DNA of 64,000 bases, taken from the NCBI RefSeq assembly GCF_014641555.1, contig NZ_BMHY01000001.1:496001-560000 (forward strand). The letters run 5' to 3'. This DNA is from Paenibacillus radicis (ex Gao et al. 2016). Its GTDB lineage: Bacteria > Bacillota > Bacilli > Paenibacillales > Paenibacillaceae. Made by a program: the position numbers and the translations under genes. Within the stretch, counting starts at the first letter, position 1. Each line of letters opens with the position of its first letter. The notes beneath the pieces were generated by a model. It saw nothing but the letters and a program-made list of their open reading frames with translations. It had not been told where the DNA came from and searched no databases. Below, piece by piece: positions 43,690 to 51,565 of the stretch.

Positions 43690-44200
43690 GTCAACGAGGA
43701 ACAAAATGTAAAAGTACATTTTGAAGAGCCTCAAAGTCCCTAAATGTACCATTCAAAATGCAAAAATACATTTGAAATCGCCCATTTCACCCTATTCCAT
43801 GCTTTTAAGCCCAATCAAAATGCACATTTGCATTTTGAAGCGGTAAATCGCCGAAAAACCGGCTGACAACCTGTACTTTTACATTTTGATTCTTTTCAGC
43901 TGCTATCTTCTTGACTCGAAAAATGTGAATGACGTTACAAGAGGGCAAGTGGATCTGGATCGTGGTAGCAGATTTAACGAACTAAACTTTGTTCCACGAG
44001 AACGCAGCTTCCTTCTGCAACCGTTTTTTAGAGTAACATGCTCTGACTAAATGGCTCTATCTGCACTGCTTGAGTGGGTGAGCGGAGCGATTTGAGTTCA
44101 GGCTGACATTTTGCAGGTTCTATCCATTGTTCAGCGAGAAAGCGATGAGGCAATGGAATCAAGAACGCCAGCATGAACCAAAGCGCGCAGCGACCCCGGT
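43690..44200. repeat. Composite noncoding repeat element, copy C
   Basis: Four AAAATG/CATTTT hairpins lie at about 43701-43724, 43752-43776, 43815-43838 and 43869-43890. A short remnant of the GCGAA segment follows (ACGAACTAAACTTTG to GAGAACGCAGC, about 43977-44010), then the 124-nt module at 44076-44199. The element fills the gap between the TolB-like gene and the convergent LysR gene; no protein gene is seen in 43614-44234. It ends only 36 bases before the LysR stop codon, and no separate terminator for LysR is visible. Confidence 0.8.
44076..44199 (+). repeat. 124-nt conserved module, copy C
   Basis: It has the same ends and the same length as copies A and B. CCATTG and CAATGG (around 44128 and 44150) form a perfect six-pair outer hairpin in this copy. 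Confidence 0.8.
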
Positions 44201-44234
44201 GTCTTGCTAGAAGCAGCGCACAGCATTTCTCTCA

Positions 44235-45137
44235 TTACGCTTCCGCCGCCGGAAGACACGAAAGCTTCATGAATTGAATAAAAGTGCGAACCTGATACGC
44301 CATGACTTCTTCTTTCCGGTATGCGAGACAAATTTGCCGCTGTTTCACCTGACCCGGAAGGTCACGTAATGCAATTTCCCCGGCTGCGGCTTCCTTCATG
44401 ACACTGCGCCACGGGAGAATGCCGATGCCGATCCCATGCTTGACCGATTCCTTAATCGTCTCGATGGCGCCTAGCTCCATGCCAATCGTCCACTGCAAGC
44501 CATTGTCTTTCGCCCAGCTGTCTGCCAGCTCGCGGGTTGTGGAGCCGTGCTCATGAAGCAGAAAAGCTTGTCCCTTCAGATCTTCGACGGAAATGGCCGC
44601 CTGACTTGCAAGTGGATGGGTCTTCGGTAATGCCAGCTTCAGCTCGTCTTCAGCCAGCGGGATCGTCTCCAAGCCTTCGACATCGGTATGGAGCAAGGAT
44701 ACGACGGCGACGTCGATCTGATATTCGCGGAGCAGCGTCATAACCGCTCCGGCATGTTTGACGGTTAACAGAGGTACGACATTTTCATAGCCCGATTGAA
44801 AGGATGCCAGATATGGCGGTAAAAAATAGGTTGCCGGCGTATAACTGGCGCCGATTTTTAATTGACCCCGGCCTTGTTCACGATGTTCCTTCATCAATCG
44901 GGATGATTCGTCCATTAGGGCGCAAATTCGTTTGGCATAAGGTAAAAGCGTTTGTCCGGCGTCTGTTAATTGAAACTGACGCATTTGTTTATGAAATAGA
45001 TGAAGTCCCAGATCTTCCTCTAATTTTTTCAAATGAAAGCTGACGGTCGGCTGTTTTAAATCAAGCTCGGCGGCTACTTCTGTTAGCGTTGATAAACGGG
45101 CTGCCTGGACAAAAACGCGAAGCTGTTGAATGTTGAT
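44235..45137 (-). CDS. LysR family regulator with apparent non-canonical start codon
   Basis: A 300-residue LysR regulator when read from an ATC codon at 45137. The first residues would be (M)NIQQLRVFVQAARLSTLTE, followed by the recognition helix LKQPTVSFHLKKLEEDLG. This is exactly where family proteins start, and GAGGAGGG sits seven bases upstream of the ATC. No in-frame ATG, GTG or TTG exists between that ribosome site and a TTG at 45032, which would delete the DNA-binding helices. ATT two codons later is another rare possibility. The effector domain (about 90-295) is intact. It is divergent from a phosphonate- or iron-type ABC operon and is presumably its regulator. Confidence 0.75.
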   Translation of the reverse strand: MNIQQLRVFVQAARLSTLTEVAAELDLKQPTVSFHLKKLEEDLGLHLFHKQMRQFQLTDAGQTLLPYAKRICALMDESSRLMKEHREQGRGQLKIGASYTPATYFLPPYLASFQSGYENVVPLLTVKHAGAVMTLLREYQIDVAVVSLLHTDVEGLETIPLAEDELKLALPKTHPLASQAAISVEDLKGQAFLLHEHGSTTRELADSWAKDNGLQWTIGMELGAIETIKESVKHGIGIGILPWRSVMKEAAAGEIALRDLPGQVKQRQICLAYRKEEVMAYQVRTFIQFMKLSCLPAAEA

Positions 45138-45164
45138 ACAGCATCCCTCCTCGAAATTAATATA

Positions 45165-45185
45165 GATAAAATCGATACGATTATC
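45165..45185. promoter_or_regulatory. Imperfect inverted repeat between LysR and the ABC operon
   Basis: GATAAAATCG-ATA-CGATTATC is an AT-rich dyad in the divergent region, close to the LysR ribosome site. LysR binding is the simplest reading; a loose resemblance to a Fur box (GATAAT..ATTATC) should be kept in mind. Confidence 0.45.
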
Positions 45186-45291
45186 AATATATATAGATAT
45201 ATTTAATTTATTCTTATCATTGTTTTAATCCTCCATTTACAATTTGTCCTTAATCTAAGTAAGGAAGAAGAACAAAGCGGGAGGTAATGAA

Positions 45292-46395
45292 ATGTTGAAG
45301 AAAGTTAGACAAAAGGGGATTTTACTAATTGGTTTGCTTACGGTGGCGATATCGGTTACAGCATGCGGGAATAACGGAGGGACACCGAATAGCTCAGGTT
45401 CATCGAATGCGCCAAACCTGAACGCTGCGCCTGAAGCAAGTCCGGCTGTCGACACGGGGTCCAAGGATGAGCCGCTCGTTGTGTATTTGAATGACTTTGA
45501 CGAAATCATTAAACCGATGTTTGAAGAAGCAACTGGCTACAAGCTGGAACTCGTAAGCGGCAACGGAGCAGAGATCGCTTCGCGGATCGAGGCTGAGAAA
45601 GGCAATCCCCACTGGGATGTCGTCTGGATGGACGCGATGCCAACGATCGATCAAATGGGCAAAAACGGACAACTGCTTGAAGGCTGGTCGCCTAACAATG
45701 TTGACCAGCTAACGGATTTTGCTAAAGCGTTTGTACCTGAGAACAAAACTTATTATCCAACAGGTGCACATGCCGCGTCCGTCATCGTTTATAACACGAA
45801 AGCATTTGATGCGAATACTGCACCAAAAACATGGGCGGATCTGGCTGATCCTAAATTTAAAGGGGTTGTAGGAATGGCTGACCCTGCGGTAGCAGCACCT
45901 GCCTTCCCGTTCGTCGCATGGTTTTTCCAAACGCAAGGTATGGATGGCGGACAGAAATTTTTTGACAGCCTGTTGAAAAACGATCTGCATGTTTATCCGA
46001 AAAATCCGAACGTTGCGAAAGCGTTGACTGGCGGCGAGATTAAAGCGGCTGCGCTGCAAGAGAGCAATGCATATACGCTGAAAAATGCCGGCGAGCCCAT
46101 TGAAATCATCTGGCCGGAAGAAGGCGCTCCTGCTTCGGTACGCGTAGCGGCTATTCAGAAGAATACGAAGCATGCCGATGCAGCTAAGGCGTTTATCGAA
46201 TTTATACTGGATCCAAAAACGCAGCAGGCACTGATCGACAAAGGGGAAGAAAGCTACTTTGAGGCTTCCGCCAAAGGAGTAACCGAGAAGTCTGATCGCG
46301 CTGCGAACGCGAAACTTGTTGTGGCTGAAGCGGCATGGGCTGGCGAGCATGAAGGCGAAATTAAACAATGGTTCGCTGACAAAGCGGTGAAGTAA
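45292..46395 (+). CDS. ABC transporter binding lipoprotein, 2-aminoethylphosphonate (PhnS) or Fe(III) type
   Basis: A 367-residue family-1-like binding protein with a lipobox (VTAC, C25) and a Ser/Asn/Pro-rich linker. The core reads LVVYLNDFDEIIKPMFEEATGY, WDVVWMDAMPTIDQMGKNG and KFKGVVGMADPA. The fold is that of FbpA and PhnS. The adjacent tyrosine pair that binds iron in FbpA is not evident, and a single two-domain permease with a LysR regulator is the layout of the Bacillus 2-aminoethylphosphonate systems. I therefore favour a phosphonate or another small anion over iron. GGGAGGT precedes the ATG. Confidence 0.82.
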   Translation: MLKKVRQKGILLIGLLTVAISVTACGNNGGTPNSSGSSNAPNLNAAPEASPAVDTGSKDEPLVVYLNDFDEIIKPMFEEATGYKLELVSGNGAEIASRIEAEKGNPHWDVVWMDAMPTIDQMGKNGQLLEGWSPNNVDQLTDFAKAFVPENKTYYPTGAHAASVIVYNTKAFDANTAPKTWADLADPKFKGVVGMADPAVAAPAFPFVAWFFQTQGMDGGQKFFDSLLKNDLHVYPKNPNVAKALTGGEIKAAALQESNAYTLKNAGEPIEIIWPEEGAPASVRVAAIQKNTKHADAAKAFIEFILDPKTQQALIDKGEESYFEASAKGVTEKSDRAANAKLVVAEAAWAGEHEGEIKQWFADKAVK

Positions 46396-46398
46396 CCG

Positions 46399-48099
46399 AT
46401 GTTTCGATTAAAAGCGCAAGGAAACCGGACCGGCTGGCTCGTGCTAGCCGTCCTGTTTCTGCTTATTCTGCTTCCGCTTGCTGCTGTTGTGATTCAAGTG
46501 CTGCTTCCAGGTGTTTTTTTCGGCAACCTTCAAATCGGCAACTTATCTTTGCTGCTTGATGTGTTTCGCAGGCCGTTATGGTACGTCTCGCTAAAAAACT
46601 CGGTTGTACTCGGTATAGGGACCACCTTGCTCGGTACGATGCTTGGCGTGGCGCTTGCGATGATTCGTTCCAAATGGACGTTTCCATCGGCTAAACTGCT
46701 GGATCTCGCCGTCTGGATCTTGATCATTACGCCTTCGTTCATATTGGCTCAAGGTTGGGTCATGTTCGCCTCGTCCGACGGACTGGCGACGAGATGGCTG
46801 GGTTGGAGCGGTCTGCATCAGCTCGTATTTCAGCCGGCTGGACTGATCGTCGTGATGACGTTAAGCAAATTTCCGATGGCTTACTTGACGGTATTTGCCG
46901 CGTTGGAGTGGAAAGTCGAACAGCTGAGCGATGCAGCCCGTTTATCCGGCGGTTCCCGCTGGACAGTATGGCGGACAATTCAGGTGCCGCTGTTGCTTCC
47001 GGCTATTTGCTCGGGCGCTATGCTCGTCTTTATGGATACGGTAGGCGATTTCGGCATGCCGGCGTCAATTGCAACGATTTTCCGGTTCCCAACCTTGCCT
47101 TATTCGATCTATTCAGCGCTCTACACGTCGCCAATCCGGTTCGATATGGCAGGAGCGTTGTCCTTTTATCTTGTATTGCTGATTGCCCTTGCGATGAGCG
47201 TGCAGCTGTATGCAATGCGCAAATCGAGATTCGATTTTCTTTCTTCACGGGCGGTTCGTTCGGTACCGAAACGGCCAGCAAAAGGCGCGTATTGGCTGAT
47301 GACAGGCAACCTGCTGTTTTTGGCGGTCGTGCTAGGTATTCCATTCGGCTCTAATCTGCTGATGTCGATTTCGTCCAATGCTTCGATAGACGCGAAATCC
47401 GGACTGACGCTGAAGCACTATAAGGCACTGTTCACCACCGACGGCAATCTGCTAAGCGGTCTTGTTCATTCGCTTGAAATTGCGGCGGTAGCTGCGATTA
47501 TCGGTCTTGTTGTCGGTTTCCTTGTTGCCTATGTACTGAATTATTCGGAATTTAAGCTCCGTAAAGCGATTGATGTTATCTCGCTCGTCTCGCTTGCGGT
47601 GCCGGGCATCGTGCTGGGCATCGGATACATTTTCATATGGAATCAGGCTTGGCTGGAAAAGATCGGGCTGCTGCTGTACGGCACGCCATGGATATTGGTG
47701 CTGGCAAGCGTAGCTGGTGTTATTCCGGTCATAACGAGAGTGGTCGTAGGGGCGATGGCCAAAGTGCCGAAGCAACTGCTGTCCGCTGCCCAGATGCAAG
47801 GAGCGGGTTTCTTGTCCCGGATGGGATCTGTGCTCATACCGCTAATTAAGGGAGCGCTGCTGTATGCAGGTCTGGCAGCCTTTGGAGCAAGCGTGTTTGA
47901 TCTCGCGATCTCGTCAATCCTGTATCCGCCAAACTTCATGACGCTGCCTGTTGTCATTAATAAAGCGTTCGAGGATTTGAAATTCGGCTACGCTGCTGCG
48001 GCGACGTTAACCGGCGGCGGTCTTGTTATCCTCATTATTGCCGCTATGGAACTGCTATTTAAACCTGCGCGGAAGCGTCAAAGGAGATCATCGCAATGA
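46399..48099 (+). CDS. ABC transporter permease with two fused membrane domains
   Basis: A 566-residue protein with about twelve helices and two binding-protein-dependent transport domains. The EAA loops are LSDAARLSGGSRWTVWRTIQV (near 175) and LLSAAQMQGAGFLSRMGSVL (near 455). Both halves of the channel are thus in one chain, as in PhnU2-type and FbpB-type permeases. It starts three bases after the binding-protein gene and overlaps the ATPase gene by four (ATGA). Confidence 0.88.
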   Translation: MFRLKAQGNRTGWLVLAVLFLLILLPLAAVVIQVLLPGVFFGNLQIGNLSLLLDVFRRPLWYVSLKNSVVLGIGTTLLGTMLGVALAMIRSKWTFPSAKLLDLAVWILIITPSFILAQGWVMFASSDGLATRWLGWSGLHQLVFQPAGLIVVMTLSKFPMAYLTVFAALEWKVEQLSDAARLSGGSRWTVWRTIQVPLLLPAICSGAMLVFMDTVGDFGMPASIATIFRFPTLPYSIYSALYTSPIRFDMAGALSFYLVLLIALAMSVQLYAMRKSRFDFLSSRAVRSVPKRPAKGAYWLMTGNLLFLAVVLGIPFGSNLLMSISSNASIDAKSGLTLKHYKALFTTDGNLLSGLVHSLEIAAVAAIIGLVVGFLVAYVLNYSEFKLRKAIDVISLVSLAVPGIVLGIGYIFIWNQAWLEKIGLLLYGTPWILVLASVAGVIPVITRVVVGAMAKVPKQLLSAAQMQGAGFLSRMGSVLIPLIKGALLYAGLAAFGASVFDLAISSILYPPNFMTLPVVINKAFEDLKFGYAAAATLTGGGLVILIIAAMELLFKPARKRQRRSSQ

Positions 48100-49175
48100 A
48101 TACGATTCTGGAAGTCAACGGGCTTGGAAAATCATTTGGCAGCCACACTGCGCTGCGCGACATTCATTTCTCGGTGCAAAAGGGCGAAATTATTAGCGTA
48201 CTGGGGCCCTCAGGCTGCGGCAAGTCAACGCTGCTGCAACTAATTGCAGGCTTGCAAAATCCCGATGCCGGCGAAATAAAGCTGCGCGGCAAAGTGGCAG
48301 CGGCGGGCTCACGATCCATTCCGCCGGAGAAGCGGGGCATCAATATGGTGTTTCAGGATTATGCCTTATGGCCTCATATGAGCGTCTATGACAACATCGC
48401 CTATGGGCTGCGACGCCAGAAGGTATCGCCGGCTGCTATTCGTGAGCAAATTACAGAATTAACAGCATTGCTGCATTTGCAAGGCTTGGAGGACCGGCTT
48501 CCACCACAGCTGTCGGGCGGACAGCAGCAGCGGGTGGCGATAGCGAGGGCACTGGCGACCAAGCCCGATCTATTGCTGCTAGACGAGCCGCTCTCCAATT
48601 TGGATATGCGGCTGCGGATCGAGATGCGGACGGAGATGGCTTATTTGTTCCGTAGGCTGGGCACGACGGTATTTCACGTTACACATGATCCTGACGAGGC
48701 ATTTGCAATGGCGGACCGGCTGATGATCATGCGTGCGGGGGCCGTCGATCAGATTGATCCTCCCAAAGCTTGCTATGAGCGTCCGGCAACGCTATCGGCG
48801 GCCATGCTGCTCGGAGCAGGCAACCGGTTGAAAGGACGTGCCGCAGCAATGGCCGATGGAGAAATCGGGGTTATCGTGGGAGGCCAAGAGGTTAAGGGCA
48901 CTTGGAACGCTAAAACGGCTTCTTCTGGAGATGAGGCGGAGCTGCTTTTCCGGCCGGATGCAGCGGTTTTCATGACCGATCCTGCCGCAGGAGGTTTACC
49001 CGTAACGGTTCTGCACAGTGTGTATGAAGGGAAATTTATGCGCGTTCTTGCCAAGGCCGCAGACGGGCAGCAGCTGTCTTTTCTACATGAGGAGCCTCTA
49101 GAAGCAGGAGCAGAAGGTTATTTATACATCAATCATGTTTATTTATTTCCGCGGGAGCAGCATAACGAGAGGTAG
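48096..49175 (+). CDS. ABC transporter ATP-binding protein (PhnT/FbpC/PotA type)
   Basis: A 359-residue ATPase with Walker A GPSGCGKST, signature LSGGQQQRVAIARA, Walker B LLLLDEPLSNLD and H-loop FHVTHDP. The C-terminal TOBE-type domain (about 240-359) is present. It is the last transport gene of the operon, overlaps the permease start, and has AAAGGAG before its ATG. Confidence 0.92.
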   Translation: MNTILEVNGLGKSFGSHTALRDIHFSVQKGEIISVLGPSGCGKSTLLQLIAGLQNPDAGEIKLRGKVAAAGSRSIPPEKRGINMVFQDYALWPHMSVYDNIAYGLRRQKVSPAAIREQITELTALLHLQGLEDRLPPQLSGGQQQRVAIARALATKPDLLLLDEPLSNLDMRLRIEMRTEMAYLFRRLGTTVFHVTHDPDEAFAMADRLMIMRAGAVDQIDPPKACYERPATLSAAMLLGAGNRLKGRAAAMADGEIGVIVGGQEVKGTWNAKTASSGDEAELLFRPDAAVFMTDPAAGGLPVTVLHSVYEGKFMRVLAKAADGQQLSFLHEEPLEAGAEGYLYINHVYLFPREQHNER

Positions 49176-49182
49176 AGCATAT

Positions 49183-49842
49183 ATGTCACGACAATTCGTC
49201 ATTTCGGATATACACGGTCATGCGGAAGGAATGGAAAAACTGCTGCAAGCCGCGGGCTATCAGCCCGGCAAAGACAAGCTTGCGCTGCTTGGCGACTATA
49301 TCGACGCAGATCCTGCGACTTGGGAGTCGTTAACATACGTAAAGAAGCTATGCGATGAGGGTGCTGTTGCGTTAGCCGGCAATATGGAGGTTGCGCTGCT
49401 TGCGCTTATTAACGAGAAGGAATCGCGTAAAACACAGGAGGTCATCGCTGAACATGAATTTATTGAATCGCTGCCTTACTTTGTGCAGTCCGGTTCTTAC
49501 TTATATGTACATGCCGGCATTCGCCCGGGAATCCGGCTGGATCGTCAAAGCCGTGATGATTTGACGACGATCCGTGAACCATTCTGGGGCAGTGACTTCG
49601 AATTTCCCGCCAATATCGTTTTTGGTCATACGCCTACGCATAAAATGGGAGCAACACCAGGCGAGCTATGGCATGCACCCGGACGACTGGGAATCGATAC
49701 CGGCGCAAAACACGGACATCGGCTAACGTTAGTAGAGCTGTCCGGGCAAACGGCGTATTCATACAGTACGGCATCATCCAGTCTTTACGGGGATTACCGT
49801 GAAATCAGCTGGAAGGGACAATCGCAACTTCGCTTCTCATAA
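49183..49842 (+). CDS. Calcineurin-like metallophosphoesterase
   Basis: A 219-residue two-metal phosphoesterase of the PPP/ApaH-PrpE type. Motifs are DIHGH (8-12), GDYIDAD (near 36-42), GNME in place of the usual GNH(D/E), YVHAG and FGHTPTHK. The loss of the histidine in the third motif is worth noting. The ATG at 49183 follows AGAGGTAGAG; a frame from 49135 overlaps the ATPase gene. It comes seven bases after the transporter, so it is probably co-transcribed. It may act on a phospho-compound derived from the imported substrate, or on phosphoproteins. Confidence 0.88.
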   Translation: MSRQFVISDIHGHAEGMEKLLQAAGYQPGKDKLALLGDYIDADPATWESLTYVKKLCDEGAVALAGNMEVALLALINEKESRKTQEVIAEHEFIESLPYFVQSGSYLYVHAGIRPGIRLDRQSRDDLTTIREPFWGSDFEFPANIVFGHTPTHKMGATPGELWHAPGRLGIDTGAKHGHRLTLVELSGQTAYSYSTASSSLYGDYREISWKGQSQLRFS

Positions 49843-49843
49843 T

Positions 49844-49884
49844 AAAAAAAGGATTTAAGCAATCACTGCTTAAATCCTTTTTTC
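49844..49884. terminator. Bidirectional terminator
   Basis: GGATTTAAGCA (49851-49861) pairs perfectly with TGCTTAAATCC (49867-49877), flanked by A7 on the left and T6 on the right. It serves the phosphoesterase gene and the convergent ThuA-like gene. Confidence 0.93.
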
Positions 49885-49906
49885 ATTCTAACCTGTATAA
49901 GTGCTT

Positions 49907-50548
49907 CTAACTGGCACCTGCGGCCCAGCTTGCGCTGTTTCTAATTAATTGCCGGTAAGCTTCCGGTTTGAAGCTTGGCGCGCAATGACCCGGCTGCAAG
50001 TAGACGACTCTGCCAAGACCGTAGCGGTGCTCCCAAGCTGCCGGATAACGCTTGCCTTCAAATTCGTATTCGAGAAATACGTTGCGCGGGGCAAAAGAAT
50101 CGAACTCGAACATGTAGGGCTCCTCATCGACCGTAAAGTCCGGCACGCCTTGCAGCAGCGGATGCCCCGGAGCCGATCCGAAGTAGTTGAGCGTCTGGTA
50201 TTCAGGATGAGTCGTGAATTTGCCGCCGATAAGCTGCGCAAGCTCATAACTGTTTTGGAGCGAGATTCCGTTATGGATGACAAGCAGACCGCCGCCTCCG
50301 GCAACGTAGCGGACAAGTCCTGCTGCTTGCTCTTGCTCGATGCCGCGGCTCCAGCAGTCCGCGTAAGACACTACCGCATCAACTTTTTTGGAAGACAAAT
50401 CAGTCAGAGCGTCGTAATCTTCGGTAACTGTAAGCTGGAAGGCATCACCTAGCAGTTCTGTAAGCTGCTGCCTTGCAGGCTCCAGCGGATGCCATTCGGC
50501 TTTCTCATTATCGCCAAGCAGCAATAGATTCCGTGTAATCGTACTCAT
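49907..50548 (-). CDS. ThuA-like domain protein 1
   Basis: A 213-residue protein of the ThuA/class I glutamine-amidotransferase-like fold (NLLLLGDNEKAEWHPL, VVSYADCWSRGIEQEQAAGL, GGGGLLVIHNG, PAAWEHRYGLGRVVYLQPGH). Family members occur in sugar metabolism clusters, but the reaction is not settled. The true start is the ATG at 50548 (GGGAGG upstream); a longer frame runs back into the ArsR gene. It lies 46 bases after the ArsR gene, so they form one operon. A second, differently regulated family member is at 62856. Confidence 0.82.
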   Translation of the reverse strand: MSTITRNLLLLGDNEKAEWHPLEPARQQLTELLGDAFQLTVTEDYDALTDLSSKKVDAVVSYADCWSRGIEQEQAAGLVRYVAGGGGLLVIHNGISLQNSYELAQLIGGKFTTHPEYQTLNYFGSAPGHPLLQGVPDFTVDEEPYMFEFDSFAPRNVFLEYEFEGKRYPAAWEHRYGLGRVVYLQPGHCAPSFKPEAYRQLIRNSASWAAGAS

Positions 50549-50594
50549 CTTTTGCAACCTCCCTTTCCGTACCTGCCGAAATAGGAACGGCCCG

Positions 50595-50936
50595 TTAGGG
50601 GCCATCCTCTGGCGGTTTTTGTTTTTGCTGCTGCAATTTCTGCAAATAGTCATCCAGCCGATCGAATCGGTCCTCCCAAACTTTACGGAAGGAGGCCAGC
50701 CAATCATTCATTTCCTCAAAGGAATGGGAACGAAGCTTGTAAATCCGCCGATTGGCAACCGGTTGCACTTCTACGAGCCCAACATCGCTCAACACGCGCA
50801 GATGCTTAGAAACTTGAGGCTGGTTAAGGCCAAGGCGGTCGGCGATTTCTCCGACGGTTAATGGGCCGTCACGCAGAAGTTCGACGATATGCAGCCGATT
50901 AGGCTCTGAAAGAGCATTGAACGTAGTCGAATTCAT
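50595..50936 (-). CDS. ArsR family transcriptional regulator
   Basis: A 113-residue winged-helix repressor. It contains FNALSEPNRLHIVELLRDG and the recognition part LGLNQPQVSKHLRVLSDVGLVEV. The metal-binding ELCVCDL box is replaced by LTVGEIADRL, so it is not a metal sensor but belongs to the group that usually sits beside small uncharacterised enzymes. A glutamine-rich tail ends it. AATAT-type dyads are found before it and before the DUF1801 gene upstream. Confidence 0.88.
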   Translation of the reverse strand: MNSTTFNALSEPNRLHIVELLRDGPLTVGEIADRLGLNQPQVSKHLRVLSDVGLVEVQPVANRRIYKLRSHSFEEMNDWLASFRKVWEDRFDRLDDYLQKLQQQKQKPPEDGP

Positions 50937-50952
50937 AACGTGATCCTACTCC

Positions 50953-50963
50953 ATATTGAATAT
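50953..50963. promoter_or_regulatory. ATATTGAATAT dyad before the ArsR gene
   Basis: This is a perfect odd palindrome 17 bases before the ArsR start. A near copy, TATTGAATAT, lies at 51391-51400 before the DUF1801 gene, which suggests that ArsR controls both genes. Confidence 0.5.
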
Positions 50964-50986
50964 TGTAAAAGGGTACCCGCACCAGC

Positions 50987-51331
50987 CTATAGGGTGGAGG
51001 ATGCTTGCTTGAACAACTCGGCAAGCAAGCCATAGTCGACGGTGTCTTTTTCGCGAATTTTAACGGTTCGGCGTTCCGGCGGACCCTCTTCAAACAAGCC
51101 TTCGGGAGGATTGAGCTCCGAGGCGTTAAAAATAGCAAAGCTAACCCAGCCTTTAGCTGGGGCTATAACTGCGGCATATTTGCCGTTTTTCAAAAAATGA
51201 GGCTTGCGGTATTGGATACGCTCCTCAACGGCTGGTATCTGTTCGTGAATCAACTGGCGAAGCCGATTGCACACCTCAACTTGCCAAGGCTGTTCTACGG
51301 CGCTAATGAAATCAGTAACTTCTTGGTTCAT
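50987..51331 (-). CDS. DUF1801 domain protein
   Basis: A 114-residue cytoplasmic protein of the DUF1801/YdhG-like family (VTDFISAVEQPWQVEVCNRLRQLI, EERIQYRKPHFLKNGKYAAVIAPAKGWVSFAIF). The function is unknown; related proteins have been linked to iron or stress. A start at 51331 or six codons earlier (51349) is possible. It precedes the ArsR-ThuA pair on the same strand. Confidence 0.82.
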   Translation of the reverse strand: MNQEVTDFISAVEQPWQVEVCNRLRQLIHEQIPAVEERIQYRKPHFLKNGKYAAVIAPAKGWVSFAIFNASELNPPEGLFEEGPPERRTVKIREKDTVDYGLLAELFKQASSTL

Positions 51332-51514
51332 CTCACCCGATGCCTCCATTCGCTATAGGTCGCTGCGATTCGTTCACTAGTTGTAATCTGTATTGAATAT
51401 ATGTTATTTGGAATATTCCTGTCAAGGAATATTTAGGGAAAAATGACGGTTATACCGGTTTTTGGGTGCGCTAATAAAGAAACGACACAACTCTGGCATA
51501 GGTAATTATGATTA

Positions 51515-51553
51515 GGAAAAAGCTAAAGGCACCAACAAACCTCTGTTGGCTCC
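51515..51553 (-). terminator. Probable terminator of the LysR gene at 51566
   Basis: GGCACCAACA (51528-51537) pairs with TGTTGGCTCC (51544-51553), with one mismatch. The minus strand continues TTTAGCTTTTTCC. Confidence 0.65.
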
Positions 51554-51565
51554 TATATCTTTTTA

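Noticed and set aside
45165-45185. Fur box for an iron transporter
   Set aside because: Only a partial match to the 7-1-7 Fur pattern is seen, and the binding protein shows no clear iron-binding tyrosine pair. It is kept only as an alternative to a LysR site.
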